Part shown: positions 7,898 to 16,444 of the stretch, piece by piece
How positions within the stretch are numbered: the stretch's first letter is position 1
How the letters are laid out: the number at the start of each line of letters is the position of its first letter
Notes under the pieces: generated by a model
What the model was told of the DNA's origin: nothing
The model's input: the letters and a program-made list of their open reading frames with translations, nothing else
Database searches by the model: none
DNA from: Oceanobacillus iheyensis HTE831
Lineage (GTDB): Bacteria > Bacillota > Bacilli > Bacillales > Amphibacillaceae
Direction of reading: 5' to 3'
Assembly (NCBI RefSeq): GCF_000011245.1
Contig: NC_004193.1
Span: 1,776,501-1,840,500, forward strand
DNA length: 64,000 bases
Translations under genes and position numbers: made by a program

Positions 7898-9585
7898 TGG
7901 CACTTGCTAATTTACAAACATTCGAAGATATTTCAACTGAATCTATCGTGATTACAAAAACAGATTCTAAATTATACTTATCATTTATTTATGTAGCAAT
8001 TATTTCTTTATTCTTAGGTGGACTAATGGGGTTATTGCAAGTATTAGTACGAACAGGTGAATTTACTCTCCCTTTTGGAATTGGTTATTATCAAATTCTT
8101 ACGTTCCATGGTGTTGTTCTTGCTTTAGTATTAACTACTTTTTTTATTATTGGATTTCAATTTGCTTTAATGGGAAAAACAGTAGGTATTTCTGAAAAAC
8201 AGCGCAAATTTGCTTGGTTAGCTTTTTGGGTAATGACTATTGGTACATCAATGACTGCTGTTACAATTCTAATAGGGAAAGCAAATGTGCTCTACACCTT
8301 TTACGCACCCTTAAAAGCACATCCCCTCTTCTATATTGGATTAGCTCTTGTTGTTGTGGGGACTTGGATTGCAGCAATTGTAAATTGGAGACAACTATTT
8401 GTTTGGAAAAAGCAAATTCCAAATCAAAAATCCCCTCTCCTTGCTTTTATGGTTACCATTAATATGATTATGTGGGTTATTGCTTCACTAGGTGTAGCTG
8501 TAGCGGTATTAGTTCAATTTATTCCATGGTCATTAGGTTTTGCAGAAACAATCAATGTATTGTTAAGTAGAACGTTATTTTGGTACTTTGGCCATCCTTT
8601 AGTTTACTTTTGGTTATTACCTGCTTACATGGCTTGGTATGCCATTATACCGAAGATAATTGGAGGTAAACTATTTAGTGACTCCTTAGCACGATTATCA
8701 TTTATTTTGTTTTTATTCTTTTCGATTCCAGTTGGTTTTCATCATCAATTAACAGAACCAGGAATAGATCCTACATGGAAGTTTATACAAGTTGTATTAA
8801 CCTTCATGGTTATTATTCCTAGTTTAATGACAGCATTTTCGATGTTCGCTACGTTTGAAATTACTGGAAGAAAAAAAGGACATAAAGGTTTATTTGGTTG
8901 GTTTAAAAACTTACCTTGGCAAGATGTCCGCTTCTTTGCTCCATTTGTAGGTATGCTTGCATTTATACCAGGTGGTATTGGCGGAATCATTAATGCCTCT
9001 CATCAAATGAATACAGTAGTCCATAACACAATTTGGGTAACAGGACACTTTCATCTAACTGTTGCGACGACTGTTCTCTTAACGTTTTTTGGGATAGCGT
9101 ACTGGTTAATTCCTCATTTAACTGGTAGAAAATTAACGAGAAAAATACACCGTTTAGGTATTTATCAAACCGTGGTTTGGGCAATTGGGATGACGATTAT
9201 GTCTGGCGCTATGCATATCCAAGGTTTGTTAGGTGGTCCGAGAAGATCTTCCTATTCAGAATACGGCGGATCCGAGCAAGCTGTGGACTGGGGTGCATAT
9301 CAGATGGCTCAAGCGGTTGGTGGTACTATTCTCTTTATTGGGATCATTTTGATGGTATATATTTTTATTTATCTAGTATTTTTTGCACCAGAAGGAAACG
9401 AAGAATTCCCTATTGCTGAGGAAGAAAATCATGCACCAGCTACTCCCAAATGGATGGAGAATTGGAAATTATGGATTGGTATAACAATAGCATTAATTTT
9501 ATTTGCTTATACCATCCCTGTGGTTGATATTATTCAAAACGCACCACCTGGATCACCACCATTTGATGCTATAATCGGTAATTAA
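7897..9585 (+). CDS. cbaA: ba3-type cytochrome c oxidase subunit I
   Basis: Catalytic haem-copper subunit that reduces O2 and pumps protons. The 562 residues form about 13 membrane helices. Ligand regions are visible: FHGVVLALV (low-spin haem His), FGHPLVYFWLLPAY (CuB His with the cross-linked Tyr region), the histidine pair FHHQLTEPG, and VTGHFHLTVATT (haem a3 and low-spin haem). The sequence resembles the B family of haem-copper oxidases. These have high oxygen affinity and are common in halophilic and alkaliphilic bacilli. No cytochrome c or assembly gene follows; the operon ends with a terminator at 9610. Confidence 0.95.
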   Translation: MALANLQTFEDISTESIVITKTDSKLYLSFIYVAIISLFLGGLMGLLQVLVRTGEFTLPFGIGYYQILTFHGVVLALVLTTFFIIGFQFALMGKTVGISEKQRKFAWLAFWVMTIGTSMTAVTILIGKANVLYTFYAPLKAHPLFYIGLALVVVGTWIAAIVNWRQLFVWKKQIPNQKSPLLAFMVTINMIMWVIASLGVAVAVLVQFIPWSLGFAETINVLLSRTLFWYFGHPLVYFWLLPAYMAWYAIIPKIIGGKLFSDSLARLSFILFLFFSIPVGFHHQLTEPGIDPTWKFIQVVLTFMVIIPSLMTAFSMFATFEITGRKKGHKGLFGWFKNLPWQDVRFFAPFVGMLAFIPGGIGGIINASHQMNTVVHNTIWVTGHFHLTVATTVLLTFFGIAYWLIPHLTGRKLTRKIHRLGIYQTVVWAIGMTIMSGAMHIQGLLGGPRRSSYSEYGGSEQAVDWGAYQMAQAVGGTILFIGIILMVYIFIYLVFFAPEGNEEFPIAEEENHAPATPKWMENWKLWIGITIALILFAYTIPVVDIIQNAPPGSPPFDAIIGN

Positions 9586-9606
9586 TTTGTAGAGAATTAG
9601 TTGAAT

Positions 9607-9735
9607 CTAACTAGGAAAAGAAGCCCCTCCTTTTCCTAGTGGTTTTCAAGCCCAGATATTCTAAGCAGGAATCGCTGTTCAAAAACCAAGAATTGCATAT
9701 ATATTTTCTTAGATATTCATCTTAATCTACGATAT
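9607..9735 (+). terminator. cbaDBA terminator followed by a repeat-like tail
   Basis: ACTAGGAAAAG (9610-9620) pairs with CTTTTCCTAGT (9630-9640), followed by a short T-rich stretch. The following 90 bases (GGAATCGCTGT and CTTAGATATTCATCTTA) resemble the region after the terminator at 15179, suggesting a diverged intergenic repeat. Confidence 0.6.
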
Positions 9736-9748
9736 TTTACATAGTGGA

Positions 9749-10261
9749 TTAATCGTTTAAACTAGTGAGCGCTTTTTCTTCAGCTGGAATTCGAATACTC
9801 ATTAAAATAAGATGAAAAAATGGAAATATAACCGCTGTCCAATATGCTCCAAACATCATTGGGATAACAAATAATTCAATACCAACAATGATATAGTTTG
9901 GATGTTTAACATATTTATAAGGACCTCGCTTCACCAATGTACTTCCGGGCAAAATAATTATTTTGGTATTCCAGTACTTTCCTAAGGAAGTAATACTCCA
10001 TATACGAACGAATTGTGTAGCTATAAACAAACTAAACCATAAGATGAAAAGTTCAGGAATGGAAGCGTTACTTAGAATTAATTCTACTATAATACTTATG
10101 AAGAACAATCCATGTACCATGATAAACCACTTATGTTGATGTGGCTCTATTTCAACTCCACCTTTTGCTAGCATCCATTGTTCATTTTTACTAGCGATTA
10201 TTAGTTCTATAAGTCGTTGCAGGATTATAAATACAAACAATATGGTCAAGAATATTTTCAT
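9749..10261 (-). CDS. bpsB: Isoprenylcysteine methyltransferase-family alkylpyrone O-methyltransferase BpsB (YpbQ)
   Basis: 170-residue membrane methyltransferase with several hydrophobic helices and the C-terminal GPYKYVKHPNYIIVGIEL segment and late Glu (PAEEKAL) of the ICMT family. In B. subtilis the homologue next to the type III polyketide synthase methylates triketide pyrones, and the same role is inferred here. ATG 10261 is chosen because it overlaps the bpsA stop as ATGA and has GGAGTGG 8 bases upstream; a longer in-frame GTG start at 10273 lacks spacing. The pair is translationally coupled. Confidence 0.88.
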   Translation of the reverse strand: MKIFLTILFVFIILQRLIELIIASKNEQWMLAKGGVEIEPHQHKWFIMVHGLFFISIIVELILSNASIPELFILWFSLFIATQFVRIWSITSLGKYWNTKIIILPGSTLVKRGPYKYVKHPNYIIVGIELFVIPMMFGAYWTAVIFPFFHLILMSIRIPAEEKALTSLND

Positions 10262-11349
10262 ACATTTTTCCACTCCGCAAACAATAATTCAGAACTAAAT
10301 CCAGGTCCTAAAGCACTTATTATACTTCGCTCCCCTTCTTCTATTCCTTGCTTCATCCATTCACGAATAACGTAAAATACAGTTACAGATGACATATTAC
10401 CATGTTTTCTTAACACCTCATAGGAATAATATAGTTTCTCTGAAGTGCATGGAATTACTTCTTCCATCGCCTCCATTACCTTTCTCCCGCCTGGGTGAGC
10501 AATAAAGGAATGAATATCTTCACTAGTATATTGAATTGCTTGGAGAAACTCAGCAATATGTCTTTTCCAAAAGGAATGTACTAAGGCAGGTATGCTCTTT
10601 TTAAATATGACTTCAAAACCAGTATCTCTTACATTCCAACCCATTATATCTTCACTGTGTTTTTTTAATAAAGAACTCTGTTCGTGCAAATGTAATTTAG
10701 TCCCTTTTAACTGATTACAATATGATGAGGTTTCTCCGACCAGAAGTAAAGCACTTGCCCCATCACCGAAAAGAGCGGTACCAACCATATTACTCTTCTT
10801 ACTATCTTGTTTTTGAAATGTCAGGCTACATAACTCACAGCAAATGATCAAGACGACTTTATCTGGATGAGCTTTTGACCAATTCATTGCATTACTTAAC
10901 CCTATCGCTCCACCTGCACAACCTAACCCCCATAGAGGCATTCGCTGTACGTTCTCTTTAAACGGACGCTGATTGATACAACTCACATCTAAGGAAGGTG
11001 TTGCAATTCCTGTACTGGAAACAAAAACAATCATATCAACCGCTTCATAAGGAATTGGTTGATGTAGGAAATCAGAATCTGTTAAACATGTATCTATTGC
11101 ATCTAAACAATGTTTGATCGATTCTGTTTGATAAATATGGTTTCTTTCTTCGAAGCTATGATCATCGAAAAACCAAGATGAATCTACCACAAACTGTCTT
11201 TCCTCAACTGCTGCATGATCAAAAACAGGAAGCAATCGTTCAATTTGTTTTTCAGAATATGAAAATAACTGCTTAACAATATGTTTTACATCTTGTTGAG
11301 GAATTCTATATGATGGTACGCCTATCCCAACGGAACTTATGTATGTCAC
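10258..11349 (-). CDS. bpsA: Type III polyketide synthase (chalcone/stilbene synthase family)
   Basis: Condenses long acyl-CoA starters with malonyl-CoA to alkylpyrones, as shown for B. subtilis BpsA. The catalytic triad is present: Cys144 in WGLGCAGGA, His285 in FIAHPGG and Asn318 in KHGNMSS, counting from the GTG at 11349. The C-terminal GPGFSSELLFAEW is the family's closing loop. 363 residues is normal. GTG 11349 is preferred because AAGGTGA lies 5 bases upstream and the N terminus then aligns with B. subtilis BpsA; an in-frame GTG at 11358 overlaps that site. Products would be membrane lipids or pigments, by inference. Confidence 0.92.
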   Translation of the reverse strand: MTYISSVGIGVPSYRIPQQDVKHIVKQLFSYSEKQIERLLPVFDHAAVEERQFVVDSSWFFDDHSFEERNHIYQTESIKHCLDAIDTCLTDSDFLHQPIPYEAVDMIVFVSSTGIATPSLDVSCINQRPFKENVQRMPLWGLGCAGGAIGLSNAMNWSKAHPDKVVLIICCELCSLTFQKQDSKKSNMVGTALFGDGASALLLVGETSSYCNQLKGTKLHLHEQSSLLKKHSEDIMGWNVRDTGFEVIFKKSIPALVHSFWKRHIAEFLQAIQYTSEDIHSFIAHPGGRKVMEAMEEVIPCTSEKLYYSYEVLRKHGNMSSVTVFYVIREWMKQGIEEGERSIISALGPGFSSELLFAEWKNV

Positions 11350-11424
11350 TATCTTCACCTTGTTTCATAGGAATTTTCTTCAAACAGTATTCCCATTCAA
11401 GAATGATTCATACAAACAGTCAAA

Positions 11425-11497
11425 AGAAAAAACCTCCTTAAGTAGTAATCCCTCAATTGTTAATACTACTGAGAAGGAACACTACCAGGAGGTTTTC
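11425..11497 (-). terminator. Terminator of ypsC with an inner hairpin
   Basis: On the minus strand AACCTCCT (from 11487-11494) pairs with AGGAGGTT (from 11431-11438), followed by TTTTTTC. The roughly 48-base loop holds a second hairpin formed by AGTAGT/ACTACT (11441-11446, 11465-11470). The nested form is unusual for a terminator but the U tract is clear. Confidence 0.75.
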
Positions 11498-11503
11498 GTA
11501 TAT

Positions 11504-12631
11504 TTATTCTTTTTGTCCAAAATATTGATAATAGTTGGTTTGAATAAATCCATTAAATAGTTTTCTTTTCTTTGTTGCTTTTTTTCCATATGCTTGTTCA
11601 AATTTATCAAAAGCGGTAATTGTGTAAACACTCCAAGAAGGATGTTGGTTCATTACCTTACCAAGATCACGATACATTTGCTCTACTTCCTCTTTATCAC
11701 TAAGTCGCTGTCCATACGGAGGGTTTGTAATAATGTATCCATTTGGTTTTTTAATGGTCATATCCTTTACTTGCATCTGCTTCCAAGTAATTAAATCGCC
11801 TAGTCCAGCTTCTAATGCATTAGCTTTAGCTGTTTCAATCATCCGATGGTCAATATCACTTCCAACAATATTTAAAGGTTGGTCGTATTTAGCAAAATCC
11901 TCTGCTTCTTGAAAGGCTTGATCCCAATGTTTTTGACGAATCCAATCCCAATCTTCAGCAGCAAACTCACGATTAAAGCCTGGAGCGATGTTCTGTCCAA
12001 TTAAAGCAGCTTCTATTAATAACGTACCCGATCCACAAAACGGATCGATCAAAGGAAAGTCTGGCTTCCAATTTGTTAGTTGAACAAGTGCAGCAGCTAA
12101 TGTTTCCTTTAATGGAGCTTCTCCTTGTCCTACTCGATAACCTCTTTTATGTAAACCAGTTCCTGAAGTATCTATTGTTAGTGTTACTTTGTCTTTTAGT
12201 ATGGATACTTCCGTCTTAAATAAGGCCCCAGTCTCCGTTAATTTATTAATGAGACCATATTTTCGCTTTAGTCGCTCTACAATTGCTTTTTTTACTATTG
12301 CTTGACAATCAGAAACACTATATAGCTTTGATTTAACTGATTTTCCGGAAACAGGAACCTGTCCATCTTCTGCTATATAATTTTCCCAAGGTAATGCTTT
12401 TGTATTTTCAAATAGCTCATCAAAAGAATATGCTTCAAATTCACCTACAATTATTTTCACTCGATCAGCTGAACGGAGCCATAAATTACAACGAGGAATT
12501 GCTTGAATAGGAGCGTCAAAGAGTACTTTTCCATTCTCAACTTGCACATCATATCCTAAATTTCTTACTTCATCTGCAACAATAGATTCTAACCCCATTG
12601 CAGTTGTTGCTAATAATCTAACTTGTTTCAT
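11504..12631 (-). CDS. ypsC: THUMP-domain 23S rRNA guanine-N2 methyltransferase, YpsC/RlmL family
   Basis: SAM-dependent RNA methyltransferase of the RlmL N2-guanine family. The N-terminal half (residues 1-160) has the THUMP region, and the C-terminal half has the SAM motif PLIDPFCGSGTLLIEAALI and the catalytic NPPYGQRL. 375 residues fits B. subtilis YpsC (about 385). The open frame extends further upstream to 12826, but that part lies in the RNase P RNA gene and is not protein. ATG 12631 (MKQVRLLATTAMGLE) with AAAGGA upstream is the credible start. It follows rnpB, as in B. subtilis. Confidence 0.9.
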   Translation of the reverse strand: MKQVRLLATTAMGLESIVADEVRNLGYDVQVENGKVLFDAPIQAIPRCNLWLRSADRVKIIVGEFEAYSFDELFENTKALPWENYIAEDGQVPVSGKSVKSKLYSVSDCQAIVKKAIVERLKRKYGLINKLTETGALFKTEVSILKDKVTLTIDTSGTGLHKRGYRVGQGEAPLKETLAAALVQLTNWKPDFPLIDPFCGSGTLLIEAALIGQNIAPGFNREFAAEDWDWIRQKHWDQAFQEAEDFAKYDQPLNIVGSDIDHRMIETAKANALEAGLGDLITWKQMQVKDMTIKKPNGYIITNPPYGQRLSDKEEVEQMYRDLGKVMNQHPSWSVYTITAFDKFEQAYGKKATKKRKLFNGFIQTNYYQYFGQKE

Positions 12632-12712
12632 ACGGGATAAGTCCTTTCCGTTAAAAAAGTAGTATAAGTGTAACATATTTTTAAATGAGGAACCAAGATA
12701 ACCTATTTCACA

Positions 12713-12748
12713 TAAAAAACCCTTGTATAAATTACTTTCATACAAGGG
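12713..12748 (-). terminator. Terminator of rnpB
   Basis: Nine-base stem CCCTTGTAT/ATACAAGGG (12720-12728, 12740-12748), 11-base loop, then TTTTTT on the minus strand. Lies 20 bases past the inferred 3' end of RNase P RNA. Confidence 0.85.
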
Positions 12749-12766
12749 TGGTTTTCTCATATATAC

Positions 12767-13178
12767 GTGACCATTAATTGCTCGATAAGCCATGTTCTGT
12801 ACCATTGTACTGCAAACGGTGGTCAACCTTGTACGCCGGTCGTAATCATCTATCTACAGATCATTAATCTGTCCCTTATTCGGTTCTAATTCCCTACTAA
12901 AAGGATGCCCCTACCATTAATTTGGGTTGCTCACTCGTGGGGTTTACCGCGTTCCACCTAGAAAGTTTCCGATCTAGCTACGTCACTGTGGCACTTTCAA
13001 GAATGAATCCATATTATCTTTAAGATAACTTAGGATATCATATCTGCCGTTAGCATTAAAGCTACCTTGACTTATGACTTCGTCAAGCACGAACACTACG
13101 AGCATCGCAGCTCGTGTGAGCATGGACTTTCCTCTACATCCTAAAGGATGCAGCGATTACATGAGCAATTAATTGACT
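12767..13178 (-). ncRNA. rnpB: RNase P RNA, B type
   Basis: Catalytic RNA of ribonuclease P, which trims tRNA 5' leaders. Conserved blocks are read on the minus strand: GUAAUCGCUGC and GAGGAAAGUCCAUGCUC near the 5' end, GUAGUGUUCGUGC with CGAAGUCAUAAG, UGAAAGUGCCACAGUGACG, GUGGAACGCGGUAAACCCC, GAUAGAUGAUUAC and AUGGUACAGAACAUGGCUUA near the 3' end. The 5' segment CAAUUAAUUGCUC pairs with GAGCAAUUAAUG at the 3' end to form the terminal helix. The organisation is the Bacillus B type, and about 410 nt matches that class. Ends are inferred from the helix and the promoter. Confidence 0.95.
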
Positions 13179-13184
13179 TTAAAT

Positions 13185-13213
13185 ATCTTATCACGGCTGT
13201 TTCATTAAATCAA
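13185..13213 (-). promoter_or_regulatory. Promoter of rnpB
   Basis: TTGATT (13208-13213), 17-base spacer, TAAGAT (13185-13190) on the minus strand. It predicts a start near 13178, matching the 5' helix of the RNA. Confidence 0.75.
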
Positions 13214-13230
13214 TATAATATTATTTCCAA

Positions 13231-13551
13231 TTAAGATTCTTCCTGCTCCGTATAACGCTTGCCAAACACAGCTTTTTCCAAATTAGATAGACGCTTTAAC
13301 ACATCATAATTAACTTGAGAAGTTGGTGGTTGTTGAGATCTTGAACGTGATTGTTCTACAGCAGGTGTACTCTTTTTCAGTTTTTCGTTCTCTGCTTTTA
13401 AACGGTCAATCTCTTGTTTAAAATTATCATAGTCTTGGATGATAACATCTAAAAATTCGTCTACTTCTTCTTGTGAATATCCTCTAATACCAGTTTTGAA
13501 ATCTTTTTCTAAAATATCTTTTCCACTTAATTGAATACGATTAACACTCAT
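13231..13551 (-). CDS. gpsB: Cell-division protein GpsB
   Basis: 106-residue DivIVA-like coiled-coil protein that moves between septum and lateral wall and coordinates penicillin-binding proteins, notably PBP1 (ponA, also in this window). Visible are the membrane- and PBP-binding N domain (DILEKDFKTGIRGYSQEEVDEFLDVI), a coiled coil at about 40-67, a Ser/Gln-rich linker and the C-terminal trimerisation segment YDVLKRLSNLEKAVFG. ATG 13551 with AGAGGTGA fits; the longer frame upstream lacks a site. Order ypsC-rnpB-gpsB is as in B. subtilis. Confidence 0.95.
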   Translation of the reverse strand: MSVNRIQLSGKDILEKDFKTGIRGYSQEEVDEFLDVIIQDYDNFKQEIDRLKAENEKLKKSTPAVEQSRSRSQQPPTSQVNYDVLKRLSNLEKAVFGKRYTEQEES

Positions 13552-13659
13552 ATAATCACCTCTTAAATCATTACAAACCATTTTTAATTCATAGCTTTCC
13601 TTGTCACTATATTTATTGAATATCTATTGAATTAGAACATTTACTTATTATTATAACAC

Positions 13660-13685
13660 AAAAAAAGAAACTGATTGCCAGTCTC
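13660..13685 (-). terminator. Terminator downstream of cdd
   Basis: GAGACUG/CAGUUUC stem (one G-U pair) with a 5-base loop, followed by TTTTTTT on the minus strand. Separates cdd from gpsB. Confidence 0.8.
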
Positions 13686-13732
13686 CTTCTTAAAATTAAA
13701 AATTCATAATAGGATAAATAGAGGAGTTCCCA

Positions 13733-14134
13733 TTAATTATTCTCCAAATCATCTGGTTGGAAAGAAAAAGGTAATAATTCTTCTATTGTCAACGTCTTTA
13801 CTTCTTTATTTAAATTCGTTAAATGAATCTTCATTGACGAAGTAAAGAATTCACTCATAACTTGTCGACAAGAACCACAAGGAGGAACAGGTCTTTTCGT
13901 ATTGGCTGCTACTGCCATTTCTGCAAATTGCGTCTCTCCTTCAGAAATTGCTTTAAATATAGCTACTCTTTCTGCACAACATGTAACAGGATATGCTGCG
14001 TTTTCTATATTACAACCTGTATAAAGCTTGCCTGATTTAGTTAACAATGCTGCTCCTACCGGAAAAGTCGAATACGGTACATACGCACTATCCATCGCCT
14101 TTAGAGAAGCATCTAATAATTGATTCTTGTTCAT
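13733..14134 (-). CDS. cdd: Cytidine deaminase
   Basis: Zinc-dependent deamination of cytidine and deoxycytidine in pyrimidine salvage. The tetrameric short form is recognisable from GCNIENAAYPVTCCAERVAIFKA (zinc Cys and catalytic Glu) and PPCGSCRQVMSEF (two more zinc Cys). ATG 14134 gives 133 residues and has AAAGGATG at good distance; an ATG three codons earlier overlaps the site. In B. subtilis cdd sits beside era, so its position between gpsB and yppE is a local rearrangement. It has its own terminator. Confidence 0.93.
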   Translation of the reverse strand: MNKNQLLDASLKAMDSAYVPYSTFPVGAALLTKSGKLYTGCNIENAAYPVTCCAERVAIFKAISEGETQFAEMAVAANTKRPVPPCGSCRQVMSEFFTSSMKIHLTNLNKEVKTLTIEELLPFSFQPDDLENN

Positions 14135-14197
14135 CCATTTCATCCTTTATTAGTAGTGTTCGTTATTATAGTTTATTTTTAGAAAACTGTAAAGGTC

Positions 14198-14551
14198 TTA
14201 CTGTTCTATATCTTCTAATAATAGGTCAAACACGTATAATATCGAACGATATAACTCCATATAACGTTTCTTTCTTGTATCCATATAGAAACTATGCATT
14301 AATAGTAGTTCCATATTCTCTCTAGTTGAAACTACTTGGTTGGGATGAACATTGGCTTTTCTTTCCTTTACTATGGAAAGAGCATCCTCTTCCCATTGAG
14401 CAATTAATTGGTAAACTGGAGCGGTTTCCTCCTTTACCATTTGGAAATAATCCCTATCCTTTCTGTCTTCTGGTGGTGCAGAAGTTAAAAATCTATATTT
14501 TAGTTTTTCCAGATCTTTTTTTAATTGTATAGTTATCTCTTTTACATCCAT
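14198..14551 (-). CDS. yppE: YppE family protein (DUF1798)
   Basis: 117-residue all-helical protein of the YppE family, function unknown. It contains KKDLEKLKYRFLTSAPPEDRKDRDYF, and a C-terminal YMELYRSILYVFDLLLEDIEQ. ATG 14551 follows AAGGGGA by 7 bases; the longer frame to 14611 overlaps the gene upstream. In B. subtilis yppE lies in the same yppG-C cluster upstream of recU, so gene order supports the assignment. Confidence 0.8.
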   Translation of the reverse strand: MDVKEITIQLKKDLEKLKYRFLTSAPPEDRKDRDYFQMVKEETAPVYQLIAQWEEDALSIVKERKANVHPNQVVSTRENMELLLMHSFYMDTRKKRYMELYRSILYVFDLLLEDIEQ

Positions 14552-14607
14552 GATATATCCCCTTAGCTTGTTATCTATTCTTACTCTATCATGAATGAAT
14601 AATAATC

Positions 14608-14832
14608 TCATCTCTTACCGTTGTTGCTATAGATGTTTTCAATAAATGCTTTCGTATGTTCGATCTGAGATAGCTCAGATTGAAATTGTAACCATACTTC
14701 CCTATCTACCTGGACTTTTAATTTGTGATGCATATACGATAATTGTGCTTGAAGTTCATTCATTTTTGCCTCGGTTTCTTGTTTACTGTACCCTCTATTG
14801 GACATGGAATTTATTTTCTTCATAGCATGCAT
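14608..14832 (-). CDS. Small helical protein of unknown function
   Basis: 74-residue polar protein predicted to be helical or coiled coil (YSKQETEAKMNELQAQLSYMHHKLKVQVDREVWLQFQSELSQIEHTKAF broken here into its pattern of regularly spaced Leu, Met and charged residues). Its place between yppE and yppC is where B. subtilis has yppD, but I cannot confirm homology. Two starts are possible: ATG 14832 (GGAGAGG about 10 bases upstream) or ATG 14823 (GAGGTA). No membrane segment or signal. Confidence 0.55.
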   Translation of the reverse strand: MHAMKKINSMSNRGYSKQETEAKMNELQAQLSYMHHKLKVQVDREVWLQFQSELSQIEHTKAFIENIYSNNGKR

Positions 14833-14986
14833 TACCTCAACACCTCTCCTTTTATATTATTAATTCTTTATGACTGGCTCTACTCCCTTCCTTGTCGACA
14901 AAACTAGAAGTATTGATACAAAACTAGTGATTATACTCATCAAATGACCAAGATTAGACAAACTAATATAAAGGAGGTGTTTTTCA

Positions 14987-15088
14987 TTGCGTAAATCTAA
15001 AAAAGAACAAAAAACCGACAAACATTTGAAAAAAGCTCCACAAACTGGTGATAAAAAGTTAGATGGACCTAATCGTCCATCTACTTGA
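14987..15088 (+). CDS. Very small basic protein, possibly spore-associated
   Basis: 33-codon frame from TTG 14987, with an exceptionally strong AAGGAGGTG 7-8 bases upstream and a terminator at 15179. The peptide is MRKSKKEQKTDKHLKKAP followed by QTGDKKLDGPNRPST: about one third Lys or Arg, no hydrophobic residues to speak of, ending GPNRPST. Composition and size recall tiny spore-associated proteins of Bacillaceae, but no family is identified with confidence. Ribosome-binding site, start and terminator are directly seen; the role is a guess. Confidence 0.55.
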   Translation: MRKSKKEQKTDKHLKKAPQTGDKKLDGPNRPST

Positions 15089-15409
15089 TTCCATTTCACG
15101 ATTCATACAGTTGGTATAAATTCCGAATGTTGATCGATTTAATTTTCTACAAGCGCTCACTTTTATCTGAACGGCTCTAACTAACTAGGAGATGAGAAGT
15201 TTCCTAGTTAGTTTTTTAATTCCATATAGTTGGGATCGCTGTCCTTCAAAGCCACATATTCATTACATAAGCTTAAGATATACTTAAATCTTCTAAGGGA
15301 TAAATGATTCACCCTGGGTTTATTTATCGTCCAAGTGTAAGCAGGGTACATTCCTTAAGCTTTATTAGATCTGTCATTTTAATCACCACTTTCTTTACAT
15401 GCCATTTTC
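15089..15409. other. Gene-free stretch with terminator and repeat-like sequence
   Basis: No credible frame on either strand. It contains the terminator at 15179-15216 and, from 15220 to 15305, GGGATCGCTGTCC and CTTAAGATATACTTAAATCTT, which resemble the sequence after the cba terminator (9640-9735). The rest is AT-rich without clear signals. Confidence 0.6.
15179..15216 (+). terminator. Terminator after the 33-codon gene
   Basis: AACTAACTAGGA (15179-15190) pairs with TCCTAGTTAGTT (15202-15213), 11-base loop, continuing into TTTTTT on the plus strand. It begins 90 bases after the stop of the small plus-strand gene. Confidence 0.85.
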
Positions 15410-16360
15410 TTAAAAGTGAAGTCTCCCATATAGGTATAATAATTTCCGTTTAAAGTTAAACTGGTTTTCAATAGGAGAATATTGGGAAACAGTTAATCGA
15501 TTTAGCCATTTTTTGTGTACACCCTTCTTTTTTGACCAGTCTCTTCGAATATTATCTTGATGCTGAACAATCGGATAAAGCTGCCTGTATGGTAAACTAA
15601 TTTCATTTTTAGAATTTATTTTGCGGAATCTTTCATATTCGAATCGAGATCCAGTTGGCTCTACTGTTCGAATAAAATCTATAGTACGATTATAAATTTT
15701 GGGATCACTTAATATCGTCGCAATTTGTCTACCTGTTTTAATTCGCCGATTTAAGGAGGTAAAATGATGAATAAATACCCCATATGATGGTTGGTGTATC
15801 GCAGGAATCAAAACGGCATTCATCCATAATAAATTGATTATATGATAAGGTAGGCTATGAAATACTTCTTTTTCATATTTTGATTTTGTAATTAATGGGT
15901 GTTCGATAACGTTTTGTTCATTGATAATAAGAGCGAGCATTAGTCTTTCTTTATTATTTGTTTTCCAAAAATAATTCCACTCTTTTATCATAAATCTGGA
16001 AACTTGAAATTGTACTAATAGATGAAATAAAGGTTTTTGAAGTTCTTTTGATAATTCATATACTAACAATTGAGGATAAGCATCAGAGAATATTGTCCAA
16101 TTTGCCCGTTCATAAGTTTGGAATAAATACTCTATTTCTTCTCTGCCTAGCATTTTCTTATAGGTGGATAACGTAAGATCTGTCATATTATATCCCGCAT
16201 TTCGAGATACAACGGTTGCGATTAGCGTCCATACAATTTCTGGATGTTTCTCATAGTAGGCCTGATAAGCTTTTGTTCTAGAAATGTTGTCTATATTATG
16301 TGATGATGTTGAATTTGTTATATAATGGATGAGGAAAGATTGTTGTAGTTTACTCATCAA
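15410..16360 (-). CDS. yppC: YppC family protein (DUF2515)
   Basis: 316-residue protein of the YppC/DUF2515 family, function unknown. Recognisable family segments are NISRTKAYQAYYEKHPEIVWTL, SRNAGYNMTDL, and RFEYERF near the C-terminal third. No signal peptide is visible; several hydrophobic helices near residues 130-210 may be membrane-associated or buried. It is divergent from recU across about 85 bases, exactly as in B. subtilis, which supports the call. Confidence 0.8.
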   Translation of the reverse strand: MMSKLQQSFLIHYITNSTSSHNIDNISRTKAYQAYYEKHPEIVWTLIATVVSRNAGYNMTDLTLSTYKKMLGREEIEYLFQTYERANWTIFSDAYPQLLVYELSKELQKPLFHLLVQFQVSRFMIKEWNYFWKTNNKERLMLALIINEQNVIEHPLITKSKYEKEVFHSLPYHIINLLWMNAVLIPAIHQPSYGVFIHHFTSLNRRIKTGRQIATILSDPKIYNRTIDFIRTVEPTGSRFEYERFRKINSKNEISLPYRQLYPIVQHQDNIRRDWSKKKGVHKKWLNRLTVSQYSPIENQFNFKRKLLYLYGRLHF

Positions 16361-16444
16361 TTACCACATACTTTCTAAAAGAGTTATGAATTATCTTTTG
16401 CTTCTTTTCTAAATATCATGCAAAAGGAGCGAGGAGGGATTTTA

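Noticed and set aside
12632..12826. In-frame N-terminal extension of ypsC
   Set aside because: It reads through the rnpB terminator and the 3' end of RNase P RNA; the THUMP-methyltransferase family starts at the ATG 12631.
14860..15099. Minus-strand frame of 79 codons opposite the 33-codon gene
   Set aside because: No ribosome site; the plus strand has a near-perfect one and a matching terminator.
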